Below are positions 41,151 to 49,629 of a stretch of 64,000 nucleotides of DNA, piece by piece. Numbering within the stretch: position 1 is the stretch's first letter; each line of letters begins with the position of its first letter. The position numbers and the translations under genes were made by a program. The notes under the pieces are model-generated. The model was given only the letters and a program-made list of their open reading frames with translations. It was not told the DNA's origin and did not search any database. Location: NCBI RefSeq assembly GCF_030408035.1, contig NZ_JASDCF010000003.1, positions 100,987-164,986 on the forward strand, written 5' to 3'. This DNA is from Psychrobacter sp. APC 3426. GTDB lineage: Bacteria; Pseudomonadota; Gammaproteobacteria; Pseudomonadales; Moraxellaceae.

Positions 41151-42791
41151 ATGCCCAATGCCATCAACCAATTATCCGAGCTGCTTGAGACCAACGAAAA
41201 TGAAGTCGTTGAGTTTAAAGAAGCCAAGACGCAGTATGACTTTAAGAAGTTATGCAAGTACTTCTCAGCGCTTAGCAACGAAGCCAACCTAAAGGCAAAG
41301 GATTGCGCGTGGCTGGTATTTGGCGTTGATGATGATAAACATATCGTAGGCACACAAGCCTACGCGGATGACGCGTTATTAGATAAGCTAAAAAAAGACG
41401 TGGCCGACCGTATGACAGGGCGTGTGACCTTTACGCCTATTCATGATGTCGACCACCCCAATGGCAGAGTGCTACTGTTACAGATACCTGCCGCGCCGCA
41501 AGGCATGCCCATTGCCTTCGACGGGCATTACTACGGGCGCGATGGCTCATCGCTTGGCGCGTTAAATCTCAATGAGCTTGAGACCATGCGCGCACCATCG
41601 CAGGTTGATTGGAGTCGGTACACCATCTTGGACGCCAGCATTGATGATCTCGACCCTGACGCTATTGCCTTCGCGCGGCTTAGATTTGCTGACAAAAACT
41701 CCAAGTTTAAAGAAGAAATGAAAGATTGGGATGATCGTAAGTTCTTGGATAAAGCCAAGCTGACCATCAAAGGACAAATCACCCGCGCTGCTATTTTATT
41801 ACTAGGCAAGAGCGAATCTGAGTATTTAATTAACCCCGCTTCTGCAAAAGTCACTTGGATACTGAAAGATAAAGACGGCGTTGAGAAGGATTATGAACAC
41901 TTTAGCTGTCCGCTATTGCTGGCCGTCGATGAAGTATTCGGTAAAGTTCGTAATCTCAAGTATCGCTATATGCAAGGCAATACCTTGTTTCCTGAAGAAG
42001 TGGATCAGTATGACCCCTACCTAATCAGGGAGTCCTTGAACAATGCCATCGCCCACCAAGATTACACACGTGGCGGCCGCGTGAGCCTTGTTGAGTTTGA
42101 GGACGGTAGGTTAGTCATAAAAAACGAAGGGCGGTTTATCCCGGTCAGTGTTGAAGCGGTGGTCAAAAAAGACGCTCCTGAGCATCGCTATCGTAACAAG
42201 TTTTTAGTTGATGCGATGGTCAACCTAAATATGATCGACACCATCGGTAGCGGCATCAAAAAGATGTTTATGATTCAGCGCAACAAGTTCTTTCCATTAC
42301 CAGAATACGACTTGACCAACAACAAGGTTGAGGTAACCATTTACGGTAAGATTATCGATCCCGCTTATGCGCAAAAGCTGGCGCAATCGCCTAATCTATC
42401 GCTTGAGGATATTATCCTACTCGATAAAGTACAAAAGGGTAAGCTGCTAAACGACTATGAAGTTAGATATCTTAAAAACCGTCAGCTGATCGAAGGTAGA
42501 AAACCAAACTATCATATCGCCAAGCACATCGCGAAACAGACCGATGAGATGGCAACTTACATTAAAAACAAAGGGTTTGATAATCAGTATTATAAAGATA
42601 TTATCTTGCAATGCCTTGAAGACTTCGGTGAAGTGAAACGGGCAGTATTTGATGAGATACTTTTTGAAAAGCTACCAGACGTGTTATCCGAGCAGCAAAA
42701 AAAAGCCAAAGTACGAAACCTACTACAAAGTTTACGCAGAGAGAATAAGATCACAGCACGAGGTAAGACTTGGAAGCTAACAGATAGGTGA
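41151..42791 (+). CDS. AlbA_2/Schlafen-type putative DNA-binding ATPase 2
   Basis: 546 residues from ATG at 41151 (a GTG at 41142 is an alternative). Same architecture as the gene between hsdM and hsdS, but clearly diverged. The AlbA_2 domain (NENEVVEFKEAKTQYDFKK ... WLVFGVDD) comes first, then the ATP-binding segment PYLIRESLNNAIAHQDYTRG with IGSGIKKMF, then a C-terminal winged-helix-like region. There are 37 nt after hsdS. Two such paralogues within one R-M operon is unusual and suggests either division of labour or a second module captured by the locus. Confidence 0.8.
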   Translation: MPNAINQLSELLETNENEVVEFKEAKTQYDFKKLCKYFSALSNEANLKAKDCAWLVFGVDDDKHIVGTQAYADDALLDKLKKDVADRMTGRVTFTPIHDVDHPNGRVLLLQIPAAPQGMPIAFDGHYYGRDGSSLGALNLNELETMRAPSQVDWSRYTILDASIDDLDPDAIAFARLRFADKNSKFKEEMKDWDDRKFLDKAKLTIKGQITRAAILLLGKSESEYLINPASAKVTWILKDKDGVEKDYEHFSCPLLLAVDEVFGKVRNLKYRYMQGNTLFPEEVDQYDPYLIRESLNNAIAHQDYTRGGRVSLVEFEDGRLVIKNEGRFIPVSVEAVVKKDAPEHRYRNKFLVDAMVNLNMIDTIGSGIKKMFMIQRNKFFPLPEYDLTNNKVEVTIYGKIIDPAYAQKLAQSPNLSLEDIILLDKVQKGKLLNDYEVRYLKNRQLIEGRKPNYHIAKHIAKQTDEMATYIKNKGFDNQYYKDIILQCLEDFGEVKRAVFDEILFEKLPDVLSEQQKKAKVRNLLQSLRRENKITARGKTWKLTDR

Positions 42792-42806
42792 AAAGGCTTG
42801 GTATTA

Positions 42807-42961
42807 TTTAGACATTCAGTACAAATTTTTAGACATTCAGTACAAATTTTTAGACATTCAGGCAGATTTTTAAACATTCAGGCAGATTTTTAAACATTTA
42901 AGCTTAATTTTAGACATTCAGGTGTGATTTTAGACACTGAGATATAGATTTAGACATTGGT
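42807..42961 (+). repeat. Eight-copy 20/21-bp iteron array upstream of hsdR
   Basis: Copies of TTTAGACATTCAG (some TTTAAACATT) start at 42807, 42828, 42849, 42869, 42889, 42909, 42929 and 42949, i.e. every 20-21 bp, about two helical turns. Copies 1-3 and 6 are exact over the 13-mer and the last two are worn. The array fills most of the 217-bp gap before hsdR and ends 48 nt before its ATG. Confidence 0.92.
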
Positions 42962-43008
42962 GATCATGCACCACCCAATCACATTGATAATAATAAAAAG
43001 GATCTGAC

Positions 43009-46000
43009 ATGGCAAACCAACCGTCTACATTTAGTGAACGCGAGCTTGAAGACCATATCGTGAATAGCATGGTCGGCATGGGCTACATTCAAGGCGCATC
43101 CAATGACTTCGATAAACGCTTTGCAATTGATAAGGTTTTGTTTTGGCAGTTTCTGCAAGACACACAGCAAGATGAGCTGGATAAAATCATCAAGTTTAAC
43201 CCCAATGATTGGCAAGATAAGATCTTGCATAGGCTTGATCGTATCATCAAAAAAAACGGTATTCTGCATATTTTAAAACACGGCTTATCCGTCGATGATG
43301 CCGCCTTTAATTTGCTCTACCCTGCCCCACTTGCCAGTAGTAGTCAAAAGGTTAAAGATAACTATCAAACAAACCTATTTAGCATTACCCGCCAAGTGTA
43401 TTATTCAGCCAATGAGCCACGCAAGTCCATTGACCTTGTGCTGTTTATCAACGGCTTAGCCCTTATTACCTTTGAGCTAAAAAGCACGCATAAGAGCCAA
43501 ACGGCACGGTTTAACGCCCTCAAACAATACCAAAACGATCGTGACCCAAAAGAGCCGTTATTTAACTTCGCACGCTGTGCGGTACACTTTGCGCTAGACA
43601 ATCAAGAAGTCTATATGACCACACGTCTAGCTGGTGCTAAGACGTTTTTTTTGCCGTTTAATAAAGGCAACAATGGCGGCAGTGGTAACCCGCTTAATCC
43701 TGATGGCTTTAAGACCGCTTACTTATGGCAAGAGGTATTGGCGCAGGACAGCTTGGTAAATTTACTCAGCCACTTCATACGCTTAGGCTGTGATGACCCT
43801 GACATCAAAAACCCTAAGCTTAATGACAAAACGCTGTACTTCCCTCGCTATCATCAAATGAATGTGGTCAGACGACTTATCACTGACGTGCAAGAAAACG
43901 GTGTCGGTAAGCGTTACCTGATCCAACACTCAGCAGGCTCAGGCAAATCCAACTCAATTACGTGGCTTGCCTATCAGCTGATCGAAGCGTACCAAAATCC
44001 AAGTCATGATGACCAATACCATACCGCAGAGATTCAAAAGCCGCTCTATGATTCTGTTATCGTGGTCACTGATCGCAGGCTACTGGACAAGCAAATCCGC
44101 GATAATATCAACCAGTTTAGTGAAGTCAAAGGCATTATCGCTCATGCCGAGCGCTCTAGCGATCTGCGTGATGCGTTAGAATCTGGCAAAAAGATTATTA
44201 TCACCACCATCTTTAAGTTTCCGTGGATACTTGATGAGATCAGCGAAATGGCAGATAAGAAGTTTGCCATCTTAATCGATGAAGCCCATAGCTCGCAGGG
44301 GGGCTCAGTCAGTGATGACATGAATAAAGCCCTTGGCGTAAAAGATGACAACGACACTGATCAATCTAATGATGCAGAAGCGCACGAGGACAGCCAAGAT
44401 AGAATTAATAAGGCCATTGAAGCTAGAAAGATGCAAGGGCATGTCAGCTATTTTGGTTTTACCGCTACACCAAAAGACAGCACGCTTGAAAAATTTGGCA
44501 TCAAGCAAGCCGATGGCAGCTTTGAGCCGTTTGATTTGTACTCGATGAAGCAAGCCATTCAAGAAGGCTTTATTCTTGATGTGATCAGTAATTACACCAC
44601 GTTCCAGTCGTATTATCAGATTCAAAAAACCATTACAGAAGATCCTAAGTTTGACACCAACAAAGCGCAAAAGGCGCTAAAAGCGTACGTCGAGCATACT
44701 GAGCAAACCATCACTACCAAAGCTGAAATTATGCTTGATCACTTTATGGATAACGTCTATGGCAAAAACCGTCTGAATGGTCATGCCAAGGGCATGATCG
44801 TCACGCAAAATATCCCAATGGCGATACGTTACTACAAAGCCCTAAACAAACACCTCAAAGAAAAAGGCAATCCGTTTAAAATCCTCATTGCTTTCTCTGG
44901 CAGCAAAAAGGTAGACGGTATTGAATATACTGAATCTGGTATGAATGGCTTTGAAGAGTCTAAAACCAAAGACGCCTTTGATACCGATGAATATCGCTTA
45001 CTCGTGGTGGCGAATAAATACTTAACTGGATTTGATCAGCCAAAGCTCAGCGCCATGTATGTCGATAAAAAACTGGCAGGCGTACAAGCGGTACAGACGC
45101 TCTCACGTCTCAACCGTTCCGCGCCAAAGTATGGCAAAAAGACTGAGGACTTATTTGTACTCGACTTTTATAACACCACCTCAGATATTAAAGCTGCCTT
45201 TGATCGATACTACACAGCGACCACTTTGTCTGAAGCGACTGACATTAATGTCTTGCATGAGATCAAAGACAATCTAGACAGCAAAGGCGTGTACGAGGCA
45301 CATGAAGTTATAGAGTATGCCGACCTGTTCTTTGGTAACGAGCCTATGGAAGTGCTGGAGCCAAAGGTAGATGTTTTTGCCGATCGCTTTAACGATGAGC
45401 TCAATCTATCAGATGAAACTAAGATCGAATTTAAGATGCAAGCCAAACAGTTTGTTAAGCTCTATGGCAGAATTGCAGCGATCATTCCATTTAACATGGT
45501 CGATTGGGAGCGCCTATATTGGGTACTAAAACCATTGATCCCGAAGCTAAACGTGCAAACCACTGAAGATAAAGCGTTAGATGAGCTGCTAGAATCGGTC
45601 AACCTCAATACTTACGCTATTGAGCGTACCGCATTGGGGCAAAAAATCACCCTCACCGATGATGAGGGTGAATTAAAACCATCTAACCCTAATCCGTTAG
45701 GCGTCTATGATCCTGAATCTACAGAGGACGTATTAGATAAAATAGTGGAAGAGTTTAATGAGCGCTGGTTTGAAAACTGGCACGCAACACCTGAAGAGCA
45801 GCGCTTTAAGCTTGTAAACTTGGTTAAGCGTATTCAGGAGCATCAAGACTTTAAGTATAAATATAATAGCCTTGAAGATGAGCAGGCACGCAAGCTGGAG
45901 TTTGCTAATATCGTCAAAGAGATTGTTGTCTCAGACCGCCGTAAGGAAGTGGACTTTTATAAAAAGTTTGTGAGTGATGAGAACTTTCAGATGGCATTTA

Positions 46001-46050
46001 TGCACAGCCTACGGATGCTGGTGGATAGAGAGGCTGATGAAAAGCGATAA
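43009..46050 (+). CDS. hsdR: Type I restriction-modification endonuclease/translocase HsdR
   Basis: 1013 residues. The N-terminal nuclease domain carries the PD-(D/E)xK strand FELKST (Glu156, Lys158). The helicase motor has Walker A SAGSGKSN (Lys313), DEAH box 424-427, motif III FGFTATPKDST and motif VI QTLSRLNRSAP. The C-terminal helical region binds HsdM/S. An AAAAGGA ribosome site precedes ATG. With HsdM and HsdS it forms a complete, apparently functional Type I system that cleaves unmodified invading DNA. Confidence 0.95.
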   Translation: MANQPSTFSERELEDHIVNSMVGMGYIQGASNDFDKRFAIDKVLFWQFLQDTQQDELDKIIKFNPNDWQDKILHRLDRIIKKNGILHILKHGLSVDDAAFNLLYPAPLASSSQKVKDNYQTNLFSITRQVYYSANEPRKSIDLVLFINGLALITFELKSTHKSQTARFNALKQYQNDRDPKEPLFNFARCAVHFALDNQEVYMTTRLAGAKTFFLPFNKGNNGGSGNPLNPDGFKTAYLWQEVLAQDSLVNLLSHFIRLGCDDPDIKNPKLNDKTLYFPRYHQMNVVRRLITDVQENGVGKRYLIQHSAGSGKSNSITWLAYQLIEAYQNPSHDDQYHTAEIQKPLYDSVIVVTDRRLLDKQIRDNINQFSEVKGIIAHAERSSDLRDALESGKKIIITTIFKFPWILDEISEMADKKFAILIDEAHSSQGGSVSDDMNKALGVKDDNDTDQSNDAEAHEDSQDRINKAIEARKMQGHVSYFGFTATPKDSTLEKFGIKQADGSFEPFDLYSMKQAIQEGFILDVISNYTTFQSYYQIQKTITEDPKFDTNKAQKALKAYVEHTEQTITTKAEIMLDHFMDNVYGKNRLNGHAKGMIVTQNIPMAIRYYKALNKHLKEKGNPFKILIAFSGSKKVDGIEYTESGMNGFEESKTKDAFDTDEYRLLVVANKYLTGFDQPKLSAMYVDKKLAGVQAVQTLSRLNRSAPKYGKKTEDLFVLDFYNTTSDIKAAFDRYYTATTLSEATDINVLHEIKDNLDSKGVYEAHEVIEYADLFFGNEPMEVLEPKVDVFADRFNDELNLSDETKIEFKMQAKQFVKLYGRIAAIIPFNMVDWERLYWVLKPLIPKLNVQTTEDKALDELLESVNLNTYAIERTALGQKITLTDDEGELKPSNPNPLGVYDPESTEDVLDKIVEEFNERWFENWHATPEEQRFKLVNLVKRIQEHQDFKYKYNSLEDEQARKLEFANIVKEIVVSDRRKEVDFYKKFVSDENFQMAFMHSLRMLVDREADEKR

Positions 46051-46081
46051 GGAACAGATTAGATGGATATTAATAAGATAA

Positions 46082-46788
46082 GGGGCTGTCCTAGATAAGT
46101 AAAATTATTTAGGATAGCACTATGAGAAAGAGTAAACTAAGTTGGTATAAACAAAGCAGACTCATCGAGTTATTTGTTGCTGGTTCTACCGCCAGAACAG
46201 CAGCAAGCCTAGTTGGTGTTAATAAAACGACAGCAGTTATTACTTTCATAGGCTACGAGTGCTTATTTACGAGAATAGTCAAGACCCTGGTCTATTTGAA
46301 GGCGAAATCGAAGTAGACGAATCATACTTTGGTGGCACTCGTAAAGGCAAGCGAGAGCGAGGTGCTGGTAGCAAAGTGCCCGTGTTTGGTCTATTAAAGC
46401 GTAATGGCAAGGTCTACGCTTGTATTATACCCAATGCTAAAGCAGATACTTTGATCCCCATCATAAGAGAAAAAGTGAAGCCTGATAGCATTGTTTATAC
46501 TGACTCATTTAAAAGCTATAACGCATTAGATGTCAGTGAGTTTACTCATTATCGTATCAACCACTCTAAAACCTTTGTTAATGACAAGAATCATATTAAT
46601 GGTATAGAGAACTTCTGGAACCAAGCTAAACGACATCTACGTAAGTTTAACGGAGTTCCAAAAGAGCATTTTCACTTCTATTTAAAGGAATGTGAGTGGC
46701 GTTTTAATCACAGTGACCCAAAGTCGCAATTACTACAATTAAAACAATGGGTTAAACAGGGTTTGAACTAGTTATCTAGGACAGCCCC
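46082..46788 (+). mobile_element. IS1595-family (IS1016-like) insertion sequence
   Basis: 707 bp with 17-bp perfect terminal inverted repeats GGGGCTGTCCTAGATAA (46082-46098 and 46772-46788). The expected 8-9 bp target duplication is absent: the left flank ends TAAGATAA and the right begins AATACTTT. Confidence 0.92.
46122..46771 (+). pseudogene. IS1595-family transposase with frameshift
   Basis: N-terminal reading MRKSKLSWYKQSRLIELFVA ... NKTTAV is in one frame. From about 46236 the family sequence resumes in the next frame (YYFHRLRVLIYENSQD), then EVDESYFGG ... NHINGIENFWNQAKRHLRKFNG. One base has been lost near 46231-46239. Catalytic DDE/N residues after the shift (Asp of VDESYFGG, Asp of YTDSFKSY, Asn of HINGIENFWNQ) are intact. 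Programmed frameshifting is possible, but no slippery run is seen. Confidence 0.85.
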
Positions 46789-47232
46789 AATACTTTTTAT
46801 GAATATTATAAGAAAGGAGTTATTAATAAAAAATATACTAGTGATGAGTCTGAAGATTTAATTAAAGGAGTTGAGGACTATTCCTTTACTAAACAAGAGG
46901 ACCTTTTGTTTGTAGAAGATAAGCATAGTTTTACTCCTGAGGCTTATGAAAAATTTTTAAAGGAGAGGTTTAACTTGATTATTGAAAAATTTTATAGCCT
47001 TTATAAAATAAAACAACTTTAACACCTTAGCGTTCAGCTACACTTCTAATGGATTAATCGCACTTTTTTACGTGCACACAATGAGAACACTACCAATATC
47101 ATAGTTAAGAGATCGTTTGATCTATTCGGGGTGGGGCAAGCAGTATTAAGCAATTTAAGCGGTGATATACAAAGATAAGAGTCATTAATCAACAAATAGC
47201 TCAAAGGCTGACTATTAATTAATAGGATAGAA

Positions 47233-48120
47233 ATGCGCAAAGAACAAAAGATATTATTTATTGCAGATAAGCCTTCTTTAATCAACGCTTATAATATTGC
47301 AAAGTTAGTAAATGTTAACTCAATATCTACTCCAGCAGTAATAAACGTTGCTAAATTGATCGTGACTAATAGTATGATTGATACCATAGCAGCTGCAAGA
47401 ACTGCGGCAAATTTTTTTTCAAAAGGTAAAGTTTCTACTCCTAAGATAAGCAATGAAGTTATGTTAGCAGCTATTCAACAATCACTAGGTTTAGGCGCTA
47501 CAGTAAGTTATGTTCCTTTGAATGAAGCAAGCAATATTGCACTAGGTATGGGAGAAGTTCCTAGAAATAACTGCTTTTATATCTCGCATCCTATAAAAGA
47601 TGATATATACATACCTTTACAAGATTATAATAAACTATTAGCAAAAGAAAAAAGTAATGTGTTCATGGAACTTGCGGCTGCGCTAGGTGCAAAGTCTATA
47701 TACTTAGAGGACGCAAGCTTTTACAACACTAAGGGTCAAATAGAAACTGACTTCAGTGTGTTAAAACCTGCAGCTATGGATATTGGTATAAATGCAAAAT
47801 TTGAGAAAGATGGCAGTATAAAAAAGGAAGTCTACTCCTCTTTTGATGAGCCTAGAAGAGCGCCAACTGTCCCTATACATTTACAGACGTGGGTTGATAT
47901 CGATTCTGACTTAAGCCTAATGGCAACTCATAGATTAAATAATGGACTGCGTTCGCATCAAATTAGCCTGACGTTTGATGACAGTTTAAATGGCGCAGCA
48001 GAGACAACCGCAATAATAACTTCAACTAATAAAGGCGTTAGTCTCAAAGCATCAGCCAGTAGAAACATCTCATCGACATGGGTTTTTAAAGTCGAATATC
48101 ATTCGATTGATGATGAATAA
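47233..48120 (+). CDS. Unrecognised island-edge protein
   Basis: 295 residues, AT-rich, with a TAGGATAG ribosome site. It starts MRKEQKILFIADKPSLINAY. The middle has a phrase FYISHPIKDDIYIPLQDYNK and GAKSIYLEDASFYNTKGQ; the C-terminal third is beta-rich with repeated Ser/Thr (QTWVDIDSDLSLMATHRLNN). No signal peptide or certain membrane segment; residues about 30-65 are mildly hydrophobic. It is the last gene before attR, where defence or cargo genes often sit. No family recognised and no function claimed. Confidence 0.6.
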   Translation: MRKEQKILFIADKPSLINAYNIAKLVNVNSISTPAVINVAKLIVTNSMIDTIAAARTAANFFSKGKVSTPKISNEVMLAAIQQSLGLGATVSYVPLNEASNIALGMGEVPRNNCFYISHPIKDDIYIPLQDYNKLLAKEKSNVFMELAAALGAKSIYLEDASFYNTKGQIETDFSVLKPAAMDIGINAKFEKDGSIKKEVYSSFDEPRRAPTVPIHLQTWVDIDSDLSLMATHRLNNGLRSHQISLTFDDSLNGAAETTAIITSTNKGVSLKASASRNISSTWVFKVEYHSIDDE

Positions 48121-48252
48121 AACAGGCCTAACCAAAAAAGCTTTTTTAGTGATAGTATATGTTTGAAACCAAATAGCACTGTAGAAATATTTGGTTACGA
48201 TTTATCCTGAGATAAATCCCAATATACCTCTTGCATCCAATACTTAGAAGAT

Positions 48253-48273
48253 GTTGGTCTAATAGTTGGTCTA
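48253..48273 (+). promoter_or_regulatory. Paired integrase arm-type sites, right end
   Basis: GTTGGTCTA at 48253-48261 and 48265-48273, 12 bp apart. This is the same motif, orientation and spacing as the pair at 26020/26032 near attL. They lie 61 bp inside attR. Confidence 0.75.
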
Positions 48274-48334
48274 AATCACGTTATATAAACAACAATCATT
48301 TTAAAATCAATTACTTATATCTATAGTTAGACTT

Positions 48335-48355
48335 CCTCCTTCACCGCCAATCTTA
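48335..48355 (+). repeat. attR core
   Basis: 21-bp exact duplicate of 25859-25879 (tRNA-Ser 3' end), preceded by unrelated sequence, so it is a site scar and not a second tRNA. Confidence 0.9.
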
Positions 48356-48484
48356 CTCTGCTTTATCAAAGCCTCTAGTTTTCCACTCTATCCAAATTTC
48401 TTTAAAACATCTGCTAAGTGTTAAGCAATAACGCTTAACTTTATCTTGCCTGATTTTTCTAGTTATTTTATTTAAACTTATTTA

Positions 48485-48652
48485 CTAAACCCCGCCTGCG
48501 CCTTTACTAGACGCCTCGCTGTTTTCTACCAGTATCGCGGCAGCGGTTTTTTTGAGTATCGCCCACTGTTCATCATCGACATGAATGCCCTCCTTCCATG
48601 AGCGCTGATGGGTCTTAAACAGCTCATCCGTCAATATCTTATAATCAGAATA
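48485..48652 (-). pseudogene. Gene remnant flanking attR
   Basis: An open minus-strand frame of 55 codons reads as a protein C-terminus: DELFKTHQRSWKEGIHVDDE, then QWAILKKTAAAILVENSEAS and a TAG stop. It has no ATG, and the only starts are internal TTG/CTG codons without a ribosome site; a stop codon lies just upstream at 48653-48655. Probably the surviving 3' end of a gene next to tRNA-Ser, truncated by an earlier event. Confidence 0.5.
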
Positions 48653-48755
48653 TTATATTTTACTAAAAATCTAAGTTAACGGTAGCTAGCTCAAGGATTA
48701 TATCGTTGGTATTATAATTATCTTGCAGTTCATTAAACACAAGCAGTTTTCAGCT

Positions 48756-49544
48756 ATGTCCAAAACCTTACTCATCCGTATACTCCTACTCATTGTCGGT
48801 ATCATCATCACCATAGACTGCGCTGTATTGATGATTATTGGCAAGATTAACTTTGGCTCAGTAGTGCCATTTATTATTGGCGTAATTTTTGTCATTCATG
48901 GCATTTACTGGGAACGAATTCGCCGTTTCATCAGGCATCACCCTCTATTTAAGCGAGTATGGTATGGCTTATGGGGTTTGTTTATCCTGTGGCTTATCAG
49001 CTTTATGGTGTTTGTTTGGTCACTGCAGCAGCAGATTGAACGAAGCCAGCAGCCAGCGCCGACAGTGGCAGCTATCATTGTATTAGGTTCAGGCACAGTC
49101 GCAGGCAAACCCACTCCTACCTTAGCCAAGCGCTTAGATACTGCGGCGCCTCTCATTGATGCACAACCAAACGCCATAGTAATAACCAGCGGTGGTGTTG
49201 GTTTTCAGCGTAGCCGTAGCGAGGCTGATATCATGGCGTCCTACTTACACGAGACGCACCGCATTCCGTTTGAACGCATCCTACAAGAAGGTAAAAGCAC
49301 CAGTACAGAAGAAAATTTAGCCAATAGCCAAGCCCTATTAGCGGCGCAAGGCGTCTCTATTACTGACCCTATTGCTATCGTTACCAGTGATTTTCATACC
49401 ATTCGCGCAGCCAGGATTGCGCGACATCAAGGCTATACACACTCCATCACTATCGCCAGTCCAACACCGTTATCCATTCGTTATAATGCTTGGTTCCGTG
49501 AGTATTTTGCTTTTGTCAGCGGTTGGTTATTCGGAGAATATTAA
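48756..49544 (+). CDS. YdcF/DUF218 family membrane protein
   Basis: 262 residues from ATG at 48756 (a TTG at 48723 is the upstream limit). Three N-terminal hydrophobic segments (about residues 5-25, 28-48 and 68-90) are followed by a DUF218 domain: AAIIVLGSGTVAGKPTPTL, AIVITSGGVGFQRSRSEADI, TSTEENLANSQALL and AIVTSDFHTIRAARIARHQG. The order matches YdcF/SanA-type proteins linked to the cell envelope; biochemical role unproven. Confidence 0.82.
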   Translation: MSKTLLIRILLLIVGIIITIDCAVLMIIGKINFGSVVPFIIGVIFVIHGIYWERIRRFIRHHPLFKRVWYGLWGLFILWLISFMVFVWSLQQQIERSQQPAPTVAAIIVLGSGTVAGKPTPTLAKRLDTAAPLIDAQPNAIVITSGGVGFQRSRSEADIMASYLHETHRIPFERILQEGKSTSTEENLANSQALLAAQGVSITDPIAIVTSDFHTIRAARIARHQGYTHSITIASPTPLSIRYNAWFREYFAFVSGWLFGEY

Positions 49545-49629
49545 CGCGCCTTATGATACGGTAGCGTAGTGCTCTTATCAGTGAAAACCAAAAGCAATCG
49601 ATAGTGAAGTTTTAAAAAGGAAGTCAGAC

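Larger units (their letters stand above)
46063..47022 (+). pseudogene. Small gene interrupted by the IS1595-family element
   Basis: A short start (ATG 46063, MDINKI) abuts the IS left end. To the right an open frame of 77 codons before the stop (46789-47022, EYYKKGVINKKYTSDESEDL ... IIEKFYSLYKIKQL) continues to TAA with coding-like, AT-rich, Lys/Glu-rich composition. The two pieces do not join in frame without losing a base or more, so some sequence was probably lost. Family unknown. It directly followed hsdR, 12 nt from its stop. Confidence 0.55.
25859..48355. mobile_element. Integrative genomic island in tRNA-Ser, about 22.5 kb
   Basis: Bounded by a 21-bp exact direct repeat: attL 25859-25879 overlaps the tRNA-Ser 3' end and attR is 48335-48355. 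A P4-type integrase lies directly inside attL. Contents are a replication/recombination module, AlpA, a Type I restriction-modification locus with two AlbA_2 ATPases, IS copies and hypothetical genes. No relaxase, type IV secretion or phage structural gene is seen, so it is more likely a satellite-like or mobilised island than a conjugative element or prophage. Confidence 0.9.
48121..48755. other. Island right end and junction region
   Basis: Holds the right arm sites (48253-48273), attR (48335-48355) and, beyond it, chromosomal DNA with a minus-strand gene remnant (48485-48652). No other gene is supported. Confidence 0.7.

Noticed and set aside
42807..42961. CRISPR-like short repeats
   Set aside because: Units are only 20-21 bp in total with no distinct spacers and no cas genes nearby; an iteron-type array fits better.
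46231..46316. Programmed frameshift in the IS1595 transposase
   Set aside because: No slippery run is present and members of this group are, to my knowledge, made from one frame; treated as a mutation.
48488..48501. 14-mer AACCCCGCCTGCGC shared with 21214-21227
   Set aside because: Both sit at the ends of minus-strand open frames, but the flanks do not align beyond the 14-mer; not enough to call a repeat family.
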